55,699 nt of DNA from a virus: IMG/VR virus record IMGVR_UViG_3300032087_006210, positions 1 to 55,699 of that record; one strand, given 5' to 3'. Below are positions 25,555 to 32,330 of the stretch, one piece after another. Every line of letters begins with the position of its first letter. Position 1 is the first letter of the stretch. Position numbers and translations under genes: made by a program. The notes beneath the pieces are model-generated. The model ran no database searches. It was not told where the DNA came from and saw only the letters and a program-made list of their open reading frames with translations.

Positions 25555-25757
25555 TTTTTAAATTTACACTTTAAAATGTTTATAATGTACCGTGGGGCCA
25601 CAAACACCCAACCTAAAAACATAAAAAATACCTCTAAGATCTTTTGTATTTTATTCATTTGTCTTTTTTCTTGATTTATGAGTTGATTTATATTTTTTAG
25701 CGCTTTTTCGTCTGCCGTCCATCTTTCGTCTTTCCAAGAAATACAATATATTTTCAT
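25551..25757 (-). CDS. Small membrane-associated protein
   Basis: A 68-residue protein with a hydrophobic C-terminal segment (ILEVFFMFLGWVFVAPRYII) after a charged N-terminus. Tail-anchored topology likely. Overlaps both neighbours by four bases. Confidence 0.5.
   Translation of the reverse strand: MKIYCISWKDERWTADEKALKNINQLINQEKRQMNKIQKILEVFFMFLGWVFVAPRYIINILKCKFKK
25555..25571 (-). promoter_or_regulatory. Late-type promoter motif AAGTGTAAATTTAAAAA
   Basis: 15 nt from GTGTA to the ATG of the His-rich lipoprotein gene; no Shine-Dalgarno site. Confidence 0.5.
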
Positions 25758-25897
25758 CTAATACCTGAGCCTACTTTTTCGAACATTAAGTCTTTAGTTG
25801 CCATATCGCCTCTAGGCTCACAAGACGAAACTGACACCGCTATAATAAATATAAGCCCTATCAGACACAAGACAAAATGTTTTTGCTTATCATTCAT
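25754..25897 (-). CDS. Tiny lipoprotein
   Basis: A 47-residue protein: MNDKQKHFVLCLIGLIFIIA followed by VSVSSC, a lipobox, with a 20-residue mature part. Linked to neighbours by ATGA-type overlaps on both sides, which supports that it is translated. Confidence 0.6.
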   Translation of the reverse strand: MNDKQKHFVLCLIGLIFIIAVSVSSCEPRGDMATKDLMFEKVGSGIR

Positions 25898-26124
25898 ATT
25901 GTAATATTCAACAACTCAAATTGTGTTGATAGCTGTATTTTACTTGCAACATATTCCTCAAAAAGTGTTTTTTCGTTTGCGCGTCTTTGTAGCGAGTTGG
26001 CCGCAAAGTCAGCTTCACGCACCCGTCTGTCTTGCCACGATTGTATTCCCTTTGAGTATATATCATTATCTTGTATTGTCCATGGCTTATACAATTGGGA
26101 AACCAGTTGAACTTTCCCTATCAT
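25894..26124 (-). CDS. Small unknown protein
   Basis: A 76-residue basic helical protein (VREADFAANSLQRRANEKTL). Four-base overlaps tie it to the cyclase gene before it and the tiny lipoprotein after it. It is the immediate downstream partner of the cyclase, so it is worth testing as an effector or regulator. Confidence 0.5.
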   Translation of the reverse strand: MIGKVQLVSQLYKPWTIQDNDIYSKGIQSWQDRRVREADFAANSLQRRANEKTLFEEYVASKIQLSTQFELLNITI

Positions 26125-27662
26125 TCAAGTTCAACTCTTTTTGTACCTCTCCAGTCCGGAAACTCTGTTCTGCCGAAGCCCGGACCATATGCCGTCCACA
26201 TATGAACTGTAGACCCATGCTTAACTATGACCTGCCCCCAATCTTCGAACTTCAATCCGGGGATATCCATTTCACAAACATATTGATGCACATGATTAGA
26301 AACTAAAATATGATCATTATCCCCAGCGTCCATGCAACGCTGGGCCATGTTGATGCCATCGCCCGAAACATTAGGGTTATCGTTGATATCTTTTACCGGA
26401 ACTACCGGTCCGGTATACAAACCCATTCTTAATCCAATTTGAGCATGTTTATATACTTTTTTTCCTACGTCCACGGCGCATTTAAATGCAGCGTGAACCG
26501 AATTAAAAAAAACTAAAGCCATACCGTCTCCGGTAGGCAATATAATCAATTTACCTTGTCTTTGAGCTTGCTGAAAGCTTTGGGTGCCTTTTACATACGA
26601 TATAAGTTCATCTGTTACTTTTTTTTGCTCTGCCGTACTTTTTTTGGAATATCCAACTATATCCATAAAAAATGTATGAGCTTCGCACGGTCTATCGTAC
26701 TCGAGCGATTCGCCTTTTAATTTAAATGGATCTTCTCCCCACTTCCATTTAATAACTCGCTGTCTTTTTTTCTTTTCTTCTTCTTGTTGGATTTTCTTTC
26801 TAGCTTCGGCGGCCTGACTCTCTTTTTGTTTCATTTGCGCGGCTGCCGCCTCTAATCTTTTTATTTTATCAGATTTAGACTCGAATAATTTGCCCAGCAA
26901 TCCTTCTGGTTGCTTAGGAACATCTTCGTATGTTAGACCTTTGAATTCCGGCTCATCATTACCAACTTTAATTTGACCTGCGGATTTTTTATATTTTACT
27001 TGGCCTCTTGTAGAATGCTTCATTGCGCCTTTGGAAACCAAATATTTTAGCATCTCCTCATTTTCATTATCGTTTGCTATTTCCCAAGGATTAAGTTGGT
27101 CTAGCTCTGGCTCAAATGTAGATCCGTTTACATTAGCTTTGTTTTCTACTAATAATTTAACTATATCAAAATTACCTATCTCAACAGCATAATGTATGGG
27201 CATCCAACCTCTATTATCTCTTTCATTTATTTTTATAGAGTCATCTTCAAGTAAACATTCGATTTCATCGATATCTTGCATTTGAACTGCTTGATGCAAG
27301 TTCAATTCTTCTGCGCAAAATTCTCCACCCTTTGATATGAGATTGTTTAGTATTTTTGTTCGATGAGGACCTTCGGCAACGTCCATAGGATGAACAATGG
27401 AAATTTTATGTTCTTTATTATCTTCTAATGCCAAATTCCAATCATTTTGTTTTTTTGGTTGAGGAGGTTTGCTTTTTATGTTTGGATTGACACCTGCATC
27501 CAAAATAATTTGAACTATCTTGGCTTTACTATAGTTTGCAGCATAATGAAGCGGACTCCAGCCTTGTTCATCATCTAACGACAAAAAAGCCCTCTTGTTA
27601 GAGAGAGCTTTCTTGATTCCTTTGATATTGCCTGTACTCGCTAAAGTATGGATATCTCCCAT
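26121..27662 (-). CDS. Ankyrin-repeat class III nucleotide cyclase
   Basis: A 513-residue fusion. Residues 1-215 contain ankyrin repeats (GWSPLHYAANYSKAKIVQII; GWMPIHYAVEIGNFDIVKLL; a further copy before it). Residues 262-302 are a coiled coil. Residues 328-500 are a class III cyclase domain with metal Asp residues in FMDIVGYS (D334) and LPTGDGMALVF (D379), and the catalytic Asn/Arg pair in GDGINMAQR (N438, R442). All key positions look intact; the purine-selecting residue is not the usual Lys. It would convert an NTP to a cyclic NMP, possibly under control of a protein ligand of the ankyrin part. The start has a late-type motif. Confidence 0.85.
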   Translation of the reverse strand: MGDIHTLASTGNIKGIKKALSNKRAFLSLDDEQGWSPLHYAANYSKAKIVQIILDAGVNPNIKSKPPQPKKQNDWNLALEDNKEHKISIVHPMDVAEGPHRTKILNNLISKGGEFCAEELNLHQAVQMQDIDEIECLLEDDSIKINERDNRGWMPIHYAVEIGNFDIVKLLVENKANVNGSTFEPELDQLNPWEIANDNENEEMLKYLVSKGAMKHSTRGQVKYKKSAGQIKVGNDEPEFKGLTYEDVPKQPEGLLGKLFESKSDKIKRLEAAAAQMKQKESQAAEARKKIQQEEEKKKRQRVIKWKWGEDPFKLKGESLEYDRPCEAHTFFMDIVGYSKKSTAEQKKVTDELISYVKGTQSFQQAQRQGKLIILPTGDGMALVFFNSVHAAFKCAVDVGKKVYKHAQIGLRMGLYTGPVVPVKDINDNPNVSGDGINMAQRCMDAGDNDHILVSNHVHQYVCEMDIPGLKFEDWGQVIVKHGSTVHMWTAYGPGFGRTEFPDWRGTKRVELE

Positions 27663-27679
27663 GTAATATTATTACACTT
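27663..27679 (-). promoter_or_regulatory. Late-type promoter motif AAGTGTAATAATATTAC
   Basis: Abuts the cyclase ATG, 15 nt from GTGTA. It overlaps the stop codon of the preceding small gene. Confidence 0.55.
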
Positions 27680-27839
27680 AATCTTCATTCTTTTCGGCGG
27701 CTTCATCTATCAAATCTGAAATCTGTTTTTCTAATTCTTTGATTTCTTCACGATAACCGGCGGCTGTAGATTTTAGTTCTGTTTTGAGTTGAATGACTTG
27801 TTTAACAAGGTCAACAATTTCTTTTTCTTTATTTTCCAT
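27678..27839 (-). CDS. Small coiled-coil protein
   Basis: A 53-residue acidic protein (MENKEKEIVDLVKQVIQLKT...) that is one continuous heptad-rich helix. Stops inside the cyclase promoter motif. Confidence 0.5.
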   Translation of the reverse strand: MENKEKEIVDLVKQVIQLKTELKSTAAGYREEIKELEKQISDLIDEAAEKNED

Positions 27840-27871
27840 ATGGTATAATAAGTATTAGATTTTAATTTCTA

Positions 27872-28606
27872 TTATGGATTTGATATTTCAATGACTTTTC
27901 TCCAGTTTTGCGGCATACGTCCGGTGAATTCAATTGTTTTAGCTTGAAGCGAATTGTTTAAAACCCAAACTGCTGTTCCAGCAGGTAAGAAATGTGATGG
28001 ATAGTCCCATTCTTCAAAGTCTGGGTCGTAAGAGTTGATTATCCATTTATTGTTGGTGTATTCGTATAAAACAAAATTAGGTGTTGCCCCAAAAATGTCA
28101 GTTACAGTATTATTGTGATAAGAAAACGGTATATGCAGCATGGAAAATCCTGAAGGTATAGATTTTCTTAATTTATATATAGCTGAAGTATTTCCTATTT
28201 CTAATATATAACCATTATAAACATGATCATTTTCCATATTTCTCATGCCCCCTCCATGCCATTCTCCATATTTATGATCATTAGAGTATTTTCCCGGTCC
28301 ATAGCCTACTCGCCAAGGTATATAATGCGAAGATTCGCCTGTGATCCAAGAGCCTCCATTTTCTGTGGTAGCCCCTATAGCCCATGAAATATCAACTGAA
28401 GAAATCATTAAAGGAAATAATTTTTTTAATTTATCTTCTTCTTCTGTAGTAGTGATGGTTACTAAATAACCTCCTCTTGATTCAGCGTCCGCTTTTGCTT
28501 CTAGCCACGTATACGTTTTATCATTAATCAGCTTGTAAGTATTTGGTCCAGCCATTAAAGAAACGGCGCTAAAAAGTATTATTAAAAATAAATATAATTT
28601 CGTCAT
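27872..28606 (-). CDS. Secreted C-type lectin domain protein
   Basis: A 244-residue protein from the ATG MTKLYLFLIILFSAVSLMAG, a signal peptide. Residues 25-130 form a C-type lectin-like fold (YTWLEAKADAESRGGYLVTI; TTEEEDKLKKLF; WAIGATTENGGSWITGE; HVYNGYILE). The C-terminal 100 residues are another beta domain. It probably binds glycans at the host surface. The start at 28606 is chosen because a promoter with a 6-nt gap to this ATG lies upstream and the signal peptide begins here. Confidence 0.75.
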   Translation of the reverse strand: MTKLYLFLIILFSAVSLMAGPNTYKLINDKTYTWLEAKADAESRGGYLVTITTTEEEDKLKKLFPLMISSVDISWAIGATTENGGSWITGESSHYIPWRVGYGPGKYSNDHKYGEWHGGGMRNMENDHVYNGYILEIGNTSAIYKLRKSIPSGFSMLHIPFSYHNNTVTDIFGATPNFVLYEYTNNKWIINSYDPDFEEWDYPSHFLPAGTAVWVLNNSLQAKTIEFTGRMPQNWRKVIEISNP

Positions 28607-28612
28607 GCGAAA

Positions 28613-28641
28613 AGTTTGTTTGTTTTTGTTTGGATTGTCAA
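28613..28641 (-). promoter_or_regulatory. Leaderless-type promoter of the lectin gene
   Basis: TTGACA, 17-nt spacer, CAAACT, then TTTCGC and ATG: only 6 nt from the -10 box to the start codon, so transcription should start at or next to the A of ATG. Confidence 0.55.
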
Positions 28642-28649
28642 GAAAAATT

Positions 28650-29306
28650 TTAAAACTCATATTTAAAAATATCTACATCTACCTTAAAATGATCGTAAAT
28701 AATTTGTTTTTCTTTTTCTCCGTACCAAGCTTGGTATTTTTTTTGAGCTTCATTATTGTTGTTTTGCTTATGTGGAAGCTTTAAGTCAGGTAGCCCCAAA
28801 TTCTTCAGTGTATCTTCGAATTCTGTTTTTAAATTCTCAAAATGTAAAAATTTATCCACAAGGCATTTAAAATCATCACAATGAGCTTCGTATTGAGAAG
28901 CAAAATTTTGTTTAACAAAGCTAGTAGCTTCTACAGCCCAACCGCGAGCACAATTATCATAAACGTCCATAGCCTCGTTTAAACTTGCTTTAACTACTTT
29001 AGCGCTCTCATAATTAGGTGATCCATCTGGGTTCAAAGATCCCTGTTTAATATAAGTTAGATTTTTACTAAAAGTCGCTAAAACCCAATCCCATGGGTTT
29101 CTCACCACAGCAAATTTGAAATATTTTTTAAGTTCTTGATTAGATTCATTAAAAAAATCTCGAGGACAAATGTGTTTAGTTCCATTGTTATCATCATATT
29201 GTTTTGCGTCGTCATGATATGGCCCTAAAGCAGCTTGTATAGAAGAAGTGGCGCAATTTCCCACTGGACAGAAATAAATAAATTTATATTTATGCGAAAT
29301 AACCAT
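28650..29306 (-). CDS. Sulfotransferase family protein
   Basis: A 218-residue protein from MVISHKYKF. The start matches sulfotransferases: KFIYFCPVGNCATSSIQAAL is the 5'-phosphosulfate loop, and FAVVRNPWDWVLATFSKNL is the 3'-phosphate segment binding PAPS. It would move a sulfate group to a glycan. With GT4, GT10 and lectin genes nearby it completes a surface-glycan set. The 43 codons further upstream are low-complexity K/Q/N-rich and are unlikely to be coding. Confidence 0.75.
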   Translation of the reverse strand: MVISHKYKFIYFCPVGNCATSSIQAALGPYHDDAKQYDDNNGTKHICPRDFFNESNQELKKYFKFAVVRNPWDWVLATFSKNLTYIKQGSLNPDGSPNYESAKVVKASLNEAMDVYDNCARGWAVEATSFVKQNFASQYEAHCDDFKCLVDKFLHFENLKTEFEDTLKNLGLPDLKLPHKQNNNNEAQKKYQAWYGEKEKQIIYDHFKVDVDIFKYEF

Positions 29307-29528
29307 TGTTGATTGTATATTTTTTTGTTTGAATTTAAATAGGGCCGCCGATTTTTTTGATTTAGTAAAATTTTGTTTTGTTTGGTTTTGGTTTACATAT
29401 TGAAAAAAAGCACCCCCCGCCGTTATTATAAACATATCATAGTATAAAATTTCAAAAAATGGGTAGGGTTATTGTCAAAAACAATAATTTTAGGCCTAAA
29501 ATTTTTTTAATTTTTTTTGATTTAGGGC
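29307..29528. other. A/T-rich intergenic region with an 18-bp palindrome
   Basis: No gene is supported. It contains AATTTTAGGCCTAAAATT (29486-29503), a perfect palindrome, followed by T-rich runs. It marks the left edge of the cassette array, where the strand and the base composition both change. Confidence 0.6.
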
Positions 29529-29556
29529 TTGCAATTTTCTGTGGTTCTGCTATACT
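29529..29556 (+). promoter_or_regulatory. First promoter of the array, with structured leader
   Basis: TTGCAA, 16-nt spacer, TATACT. The core and spacer are nearly identical to promoters at 31448 and 32667. Here the leader is about 40 nt and holds a hairpin, GCGGG / CCCGC around GGAAGA, before AAAAAAAAGTT-ATG. Confidence 0.75.
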
Positions 29557-29601
29557 GTTTTCAGCAAGCGGGGGAAGACCCGCACAACATAAAAAAAAGT
29601 T

Positions 29602-29748
29602 ATGAAAGACATGAACAATACAGATAAGATGGAGCAGGGTTACGAGGAAGTTTGCACCGGATGCGGCGAGACAGTTTGCTTGTCAAAAGAAGAGCATGAT
29701 CAATGGGATCACGGATTCGACAACTTCATGTGCTGGGAGTGCGAATAA
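29602..29748 (+). CDS. Tiny double-CxxC zinc ribbon protein
   Basis: A 48-residue protein (MKDMNNTDKMEQGYEEVCTG...) with CTGC and CWEC pairs, a zinc ribbon. ATG lies in an AAAAAAGTTATGAAAG context also seen at 30908. First gene of the array. Confidence 0.6.
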   Translation: MKDMNNTDKMEQGYEEVCTGCGETVCLSKEEHDQWDHGFDNFMCWECE

Positions 29749-29767
29749 AAAAAGTTGAAAAAACTTG

Positions 29768-29795
29768 TTGACTTTCAAAAAAATTCTGATATACT
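29768..29795 (+). promoter_or_regulatory. Leaderless promoter, 10-nt class
   Basis: TTGACT, 16 nt, TATACT; exactly 10 nt to the ATG inside GTTATGAG. Confidence 0.75.
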
Positions 29796-29805
29796 GATCC
29801 CCGTT

Positions 29806-30072
29806 ATGAGAGATAAGAAACCATTTTTAAATGTTACCTTCAAAGTGGAGAAGAACCCAACCTACACCGGCAACCACTTCTCGGCCCGTGTTAACCGTGT
29901 CAAGGGCTGCACTTTCCCGCTTGGCACAACCGAGCAGGAAATGATCGACCAGTACCACAACCAAGTGGTGTTGGAGAAAGATATCGACGGCAACAAAGTT
30001 TTGGCTGGTGACATTCACCGCGTCGTTGAAATTGTCAACTGCTTTGAGGATCACGGCTACTTCAGCAAATAA
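29806..30072 (+). CDS. Cassette protein of unknown function
   Basis: An 88-residue globular protein (MRDKKPFLNVTFKVEKNPTY...) with no membrane segment, a beta-rich first half and a helical end. The ATG at 29806 is chosen over the upstream TTG at 29755 because a consensus promoter lies between them and the GTTATGAG context matches other array genes. GC-rich at third positions compared with genes outside the array. Confidence 0.65.
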   Translation: MRDKKPFLNVTFKVEKNPTYTGNHFSARVNRVKGCTFPLGTTEQEMIDQYHNQVVLEKDIDGNKVLAGDIHRVVEIVNCFEDHGYFSK

Positions 30073-30086
30073 AAAAAAATTTCCTG

Positions 30087-30115
30087 TTGACTTTAACATC
30101 TGAATAGACAATAAT
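30087..30115 (+). promoter_or_regulatory. Leaderless promoter, 10-nt class
   Basis: TTGACT, 17 nt, AATAAT; 10 nt to the ATG at 30126 in GTTATGAG. Confidence 0.65.
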
Positions 30116-30125
30116 TTTTCTGGTT

Positions 30126-30425
30126 ATGAGAACAAGAGACAATAACGAAACGGGCGGCTTCGAGCCGCATCAACGCAACCTCGGCGAAAAAGATTTCAGC
30201 AAGCGGCTGAACAATGAGGCCGAACGCTGCGAAGGAATGGCCAATATCAGCGCGGAAGACCTGCGCGGTATCAAGGAGGCTATCGCGGCGGGCTTCCAAA
30301 AGTTCATCCACAAAGACCGCAACATCTACGGCAAAAAAGTAGACCGTAGCCATATGCGCAACCCGTACAACGCGGGCAACTACAACTACGGCAGCAAAGA
30401 CCTGCCGAGCAACGGCACAATGTAA
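30126..30425 (+). CDS. Cassette protein of unknown function
   Basis: A 99-residue, highly polar protein (MRTRDNNETGGFEPHQRNLG...) with a basic, Asn/Tyr-rich C-terminus (NPYNAGNYNYGSKDLPSNG). Probably partly disordered; may bind nucleic acid. GC-rich. Followed by a GC-rich hairpin. Confidence 0.6.
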   Translation: MRTRDNNETGGFEPHQRNLGEKDFSKRLNNEAERCEGMANISAEDLRGIKEAIAAGFQKFIHKDRNIYGKKVDRSHMRNPYNAGNYNYGSKDLPSNGTM

Positions 30426-30431
30426 TCCTTG

Positions 30432-30457
30432 ACGGGGTGCGCGCAAGCGCACCCCGT
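30432..30457 (+). other. Stable hairpin without a T tract
   Basis: ACGGGGTGCGC / GCGCACCCCGT, 11 bp with a GCAA tetraloop, ending two nucleotides before the next -35 box. It is not a classical terminator because no T run follows. Confidence 0.6.
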
Positions 30458-30459
30458 AC

Positions 30460-30488
30460 TTGACAAACGAAATGCGAACATCTACAAT
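30460..30488 (+). promoter_or_regulatory. Consensus promoter with leader
   Basis: TTGACA, 17 nt, TACAAT. The transcript would have a leader of about 55 nt up to an AAGGAG ribosome site and ATG at 30549. Confidence 0.65.
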
Positions 30489-30548
30489 GCCATGAAGAAG
30501 CGAACGAAGAGCGAAGTCTTTAACGATTTTATCCAAGGAGAACCGGAT

Positions 30549-30719
30549 ATGCAGTTGAGAGAAAAATATTATATACAATGCTTTGACAAAAAAGTATTTG
30601 AAAAAGTGTCGGATGCACAAAAGCATGTTAAGAATCAGCAAAAGTATTACAAGACCAAGTCACGTATCTACCAATGCAAAATCTGTGGAAACTACCACAT
30701 CACAACAAAATTCAAATAA
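30549..30719 (+). CDS. Small basic protein with Cys pair
   Basis: A 56-residue protein (MQLREKYYIQCFDKKVFEKV...) ending in CKICGNYHITTK, a zinc-finger-like CxxC...H. AAGGAG stands 8 nt before ATG 30549. Earlier in-frame starts would overlap the promoter. Its stop overlaps the next ATG (TAATG). Confidence 0.55.
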   Translation: MQLREKYYIQCFDKKVFEKVSDAQKHVKNQQKYYKTKSRIYQCKICGNYHITTKFK

Positions 30720-31123
30720 TGAACCAAATAAACGTAAAGCCCGACCTAAAGGCAATTGAGCAAAAGATAAGAGAATTTAATCAACGATTCGACCCGCCCC
30801 GCGCAGAAAAAAAAGTTGAAAAAAAGTTATCAAAAGGGTTGACTCTGCGCTCAATATGGAATAAGCTTTTCTCAGCGGTTCGGAAGAACCCAAACACAAA
30901 AAAAGTTATGATGACAACTGAACAAATCCTAAAGGAAATAGAGAGCGTACCACGCCACCACATCACCTACACTCGGCAGGATGGCCGCACCAACGAATAC
31001 ACGGTAGCCATCACCGAGCGTCACGCCGACCACATTATCGGCTACAAGTTCCAGAACGGCGAAAGCTGCGGCATTCGTCGATTCAACATCGACCAAATCG
31101 GTATCCTTGAGCCGGTCAGTTAG
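30719..31123 (+). CDS. Cassette protein with WYL-like C-terminal segment
   Basis: A 134-residue reading frame. The C-terminal 70 residues (ITYTRQDGRTNEYTVAITER, then IGYKFQNGESCGIRRFNIDQ) recall WYL-type ligand or nucleic-acid-binding domains. An internal ATG pair at 30908 has its own promoter-like TTGACT...TAAGCT (30838-30866), a GGTTC / GAACC hairpin and an AAAAAAAGTTATG context like the gene at 29602, so a 71-residue product may be the main one. The first 60 residues are K-rich and could be leader sequence only. Confidence 0.5.
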   Translation: MNQINVKPDLKAIEQKIREFNQRFDPPRAEKKVEKKLSKGLTLRSIWNKLFSAVRKNPNTKKVMMTTEQILKEIESVPRHHITYTRQDGRTNEYTVAITERHADHIIGYKFQNGESCGIRRFNIDQIGILEPVS

Positions 31124-31303
31124 TGTAGACACCATGTGCATCTGGCGGGGCAGATGTAAAGCTAACCCCGACAATTTTGAGTCGGCGGAGTTAAATACCC
31201 CTGCGAGTTTTTATAGGCAGCTCGCGCCCGTTTTACTGCTGGTGGTGCGGCAGCGACTCAATAATCTGTGGACCCGTGTGTGCGTTGTCTACCTCATAAC
31301 AGT
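31124..31303 (+). ncRNA. Possible structured RNA or long 3' leader
   Basis: 180 bases between a stop codon and a terminator with no convincing gene; an open frame there runs into the terminator's T tract. Several local stems are visible: CATCTG / CAGATG, CCGAC / GTCGG, CTGC / GCAG. It ends with CCTCATAAC (31292-31300). A noncoding RNA is possible but unproven. Confidence 0.3.
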
Positions 31304-31335
31304 AAAACACCCCGCGAAAGCGGGGTGTTTTTTTT
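31304..31335 (+). terminator. Intrinsic terminator of array segment 1
   Basis: AAAACACCCCGC / GCGGGGTGTTTT with a GAAA loop and T run. Preceded by CCTCATAAC. Confidence 0.9.
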
Positions 31336-31356
31336 GAAAAAAAGTGAAGAAAAAGC

Positions 31357-31403
31357 TTGACGTCTAACGGCCGGCGGCCTTGCGCCCAAACGTTAGATGT
31401 CAA
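31357..31403. repeat. 47-bp attC-like palindrome, copy 1
   Basis: Arms TTGACGTCTAACG / CGTTAGATGTCAA (12 of 13 pair) around a GC-rich core. Inner boxes GTCTAAC and GTTAGAT match the integron R'' and R' consensus. A perfect A/T hairpin (AAAAATAAAAAAA / TTTTTTTATTTTT) follows at about 31410-31437. Confidence 0.85.
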
Positions 31404-31447
31404 CAAGAAAAATAAAAAAAGTTTTTTTATTTTTTTTAAAAAAAGGG

Positions 31448-31475
31448 TTGCAATTTTCTGTGGCTGTGCTATACT
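31448..31475 (+). promoter_or_regulatory. Leaderless promoter, 10-nt class
   Basis: TTGCAA, 16 nt, TATACT; 10 nt to ATG 31486 in GTTATGAG. Confidence 0.8.
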
Positions 31476-31485
31476 GTCTCCAGTT

Positions 31486-31629
31486 ATGAGAGATATGATT
31501 AAAAATGCTGAGTTTGCAAACTGGATACGCCAAGCGCAAAAAAAGGAATGGGAAATGATTCCCGAAGCCGAACGCCCCACATGGGAGCAGTTCAAACGCG
31601 GCTTAAAAAAGAAAAAAAATTCAAATTAA
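31486..31629 (+). CDS. Tiny cassette protein
   Basis: A 47-residue basic protein (MRDMIKNAEFANWIRQAQKK...), one or two amphipathic helices ending in a poly-Lys tail. The start is fixed by the leaderless promoter. Function unknown. Confidence 0.6.
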   Translation: MRDMIKNAEFANWIRQAQKKEWEMIPEAERPTWEQFKRGLKKKKNSN

Positions 31630-31632
31630 CGC

Positions 31633-31660
31633 TTGCTTTTTTCTGAGAGTCTGATATACT
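31633..31660 (+). promoter_or_regulatory. Leaderless promoter, 10-nt class
   Basis: TTGCTT, 16 nt, TATACT; 10 nt to ATG 31671 in GTTATGAG. Its -35 box is four bases after the previous stop. Confidence 0.75.
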
Positions 31661-31670
31661 TTTTTTCGTT

Positions 31671-31868
31671 ATGAGAGATATGTTTGATAATATGTACACG
31701 GTTCGGATTGCCAACTCTGGTGATGTTGCTGGTTTCGCACGTTCTCACGATGGTCTTGAAAAGGCCATCACGTTGGCCGCGCGGGAGGATACTGAGGTGA
31801 CCTTCGGCGGCGAGGTCGTTTGGCCGAATATACATTCTGCCACCATAAAGAATGGAGGTGCCAAATGA
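31671..31868 (+). CDS. Cassette protein, paralogue of the gene at 35492
   Basis: A 65-residue protein. SHDGLEKAITLAARE aligns with SHEGLEAAITCAREA of the 35492 product, at the same distance from the start, and both end with an E-V/I-V-W segment. This is a small alpha/beta fold of unknown role. Four-base overlap (ATGA) with the next gene. Confidence 0.65.
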   Translation: MRDMFDNMYTVRIANSGDVAGFARSHDGLEKAITLAAREDTEVTFGGEVVWPNIHSATIKNGGAK

Positions 31869-32329
31869 TGTCGGCCAAATTAACAATGACCGGCAGCGAC
31901 GGATCGCGTTGCGTGGTGGACTTCGGTCTCGAAATGAGAGACCGTCCTTCCATCGATTGGCGCACACTTGAAAACGTTGAGTCAGCTTATACGTTCAGCG
32001 CGTCCGGTGAAATCTCAAATGATTCGTTTGGGCAAAATCTCGATGAAATGTATCGATTGAATGGTGATAACTATCTTTTTCGCCGTATATACAAATACTG
32101 GAAAAAATATCATCTAAATGATCTTCAAGCTGGCACTCAACAGCAAGCGGAAATTTTAAAAAAATGTCCATCAACAGATTACGATGATCGATGTGAATTT
32201 TTGAAAAAAAATGATCTGTATGTTGATCGCGGTTATACGTACGGCACAAAGTGGTTGACTCAAGTCATTCCCGACAATATAGTCAGCGAGATAAAAAAAT
32301 TGATAATTGAAGTGCGCGGCTGGAGTTAA
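31865..32329 (+). CDS. Unknown protein
   Basis: A 154-residue protein starting at an ATG pair eight bases after a GGAGGT ribosome site, so it is translated from a polycistron with the previous gene. The N-terminal 60 residues are beta-like (KLTMTGSDGSRCVVDFGLEM), the rest helical and basic (YRLNGDNYLFRRIYKYWKKY). No family recognised. Confidence 0.55.
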   Translation: MMSAKLTMTGSDGSRCVVDFGLEMRDRPSIDWRTLENVESAYTFSASGEISNDSFGQNLDEMYRLNGDNYLFRRIYKYWKKYHLNDLQAGTQQQAEILKKCPSTDYDDRCEFLKKNDLYVDRGYTYGTKWLTQVIPDNIVSEIKKLIIEVRGWS

Positions 32330-32330
32330 A

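Noticed and set aside
45-27679. T4 late promoter TATAAATA as the late signal
   Set aside because: The recurrent element here is AAGTGTAA-A/T; TATAAATA does not recur at the same positions.
29307-29435. N-terminal extension of the sulfotransferase
   Set aside because: Low-complexity K/Q/N-rich codons, while the family fold begins at the ATG at 29306.
30093-30641. 182-codon minus-strand frame opposite array genes
   Set aside because: Lies opposite GC-rich plus-strand genes that have promoters and starts; typical shadow frame.
31107-31337. 76-codon frame between 30719 gene and terminator 1
   Set aside because: It runs through CCTCATAAC and the terminator stem and stops in the T run; no start signal.
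31357-31403. Palindromes read as intrinsic terminators
   Set aside because: Separate terminators with T runs often lie just before them, and no T run directly follows the stem.
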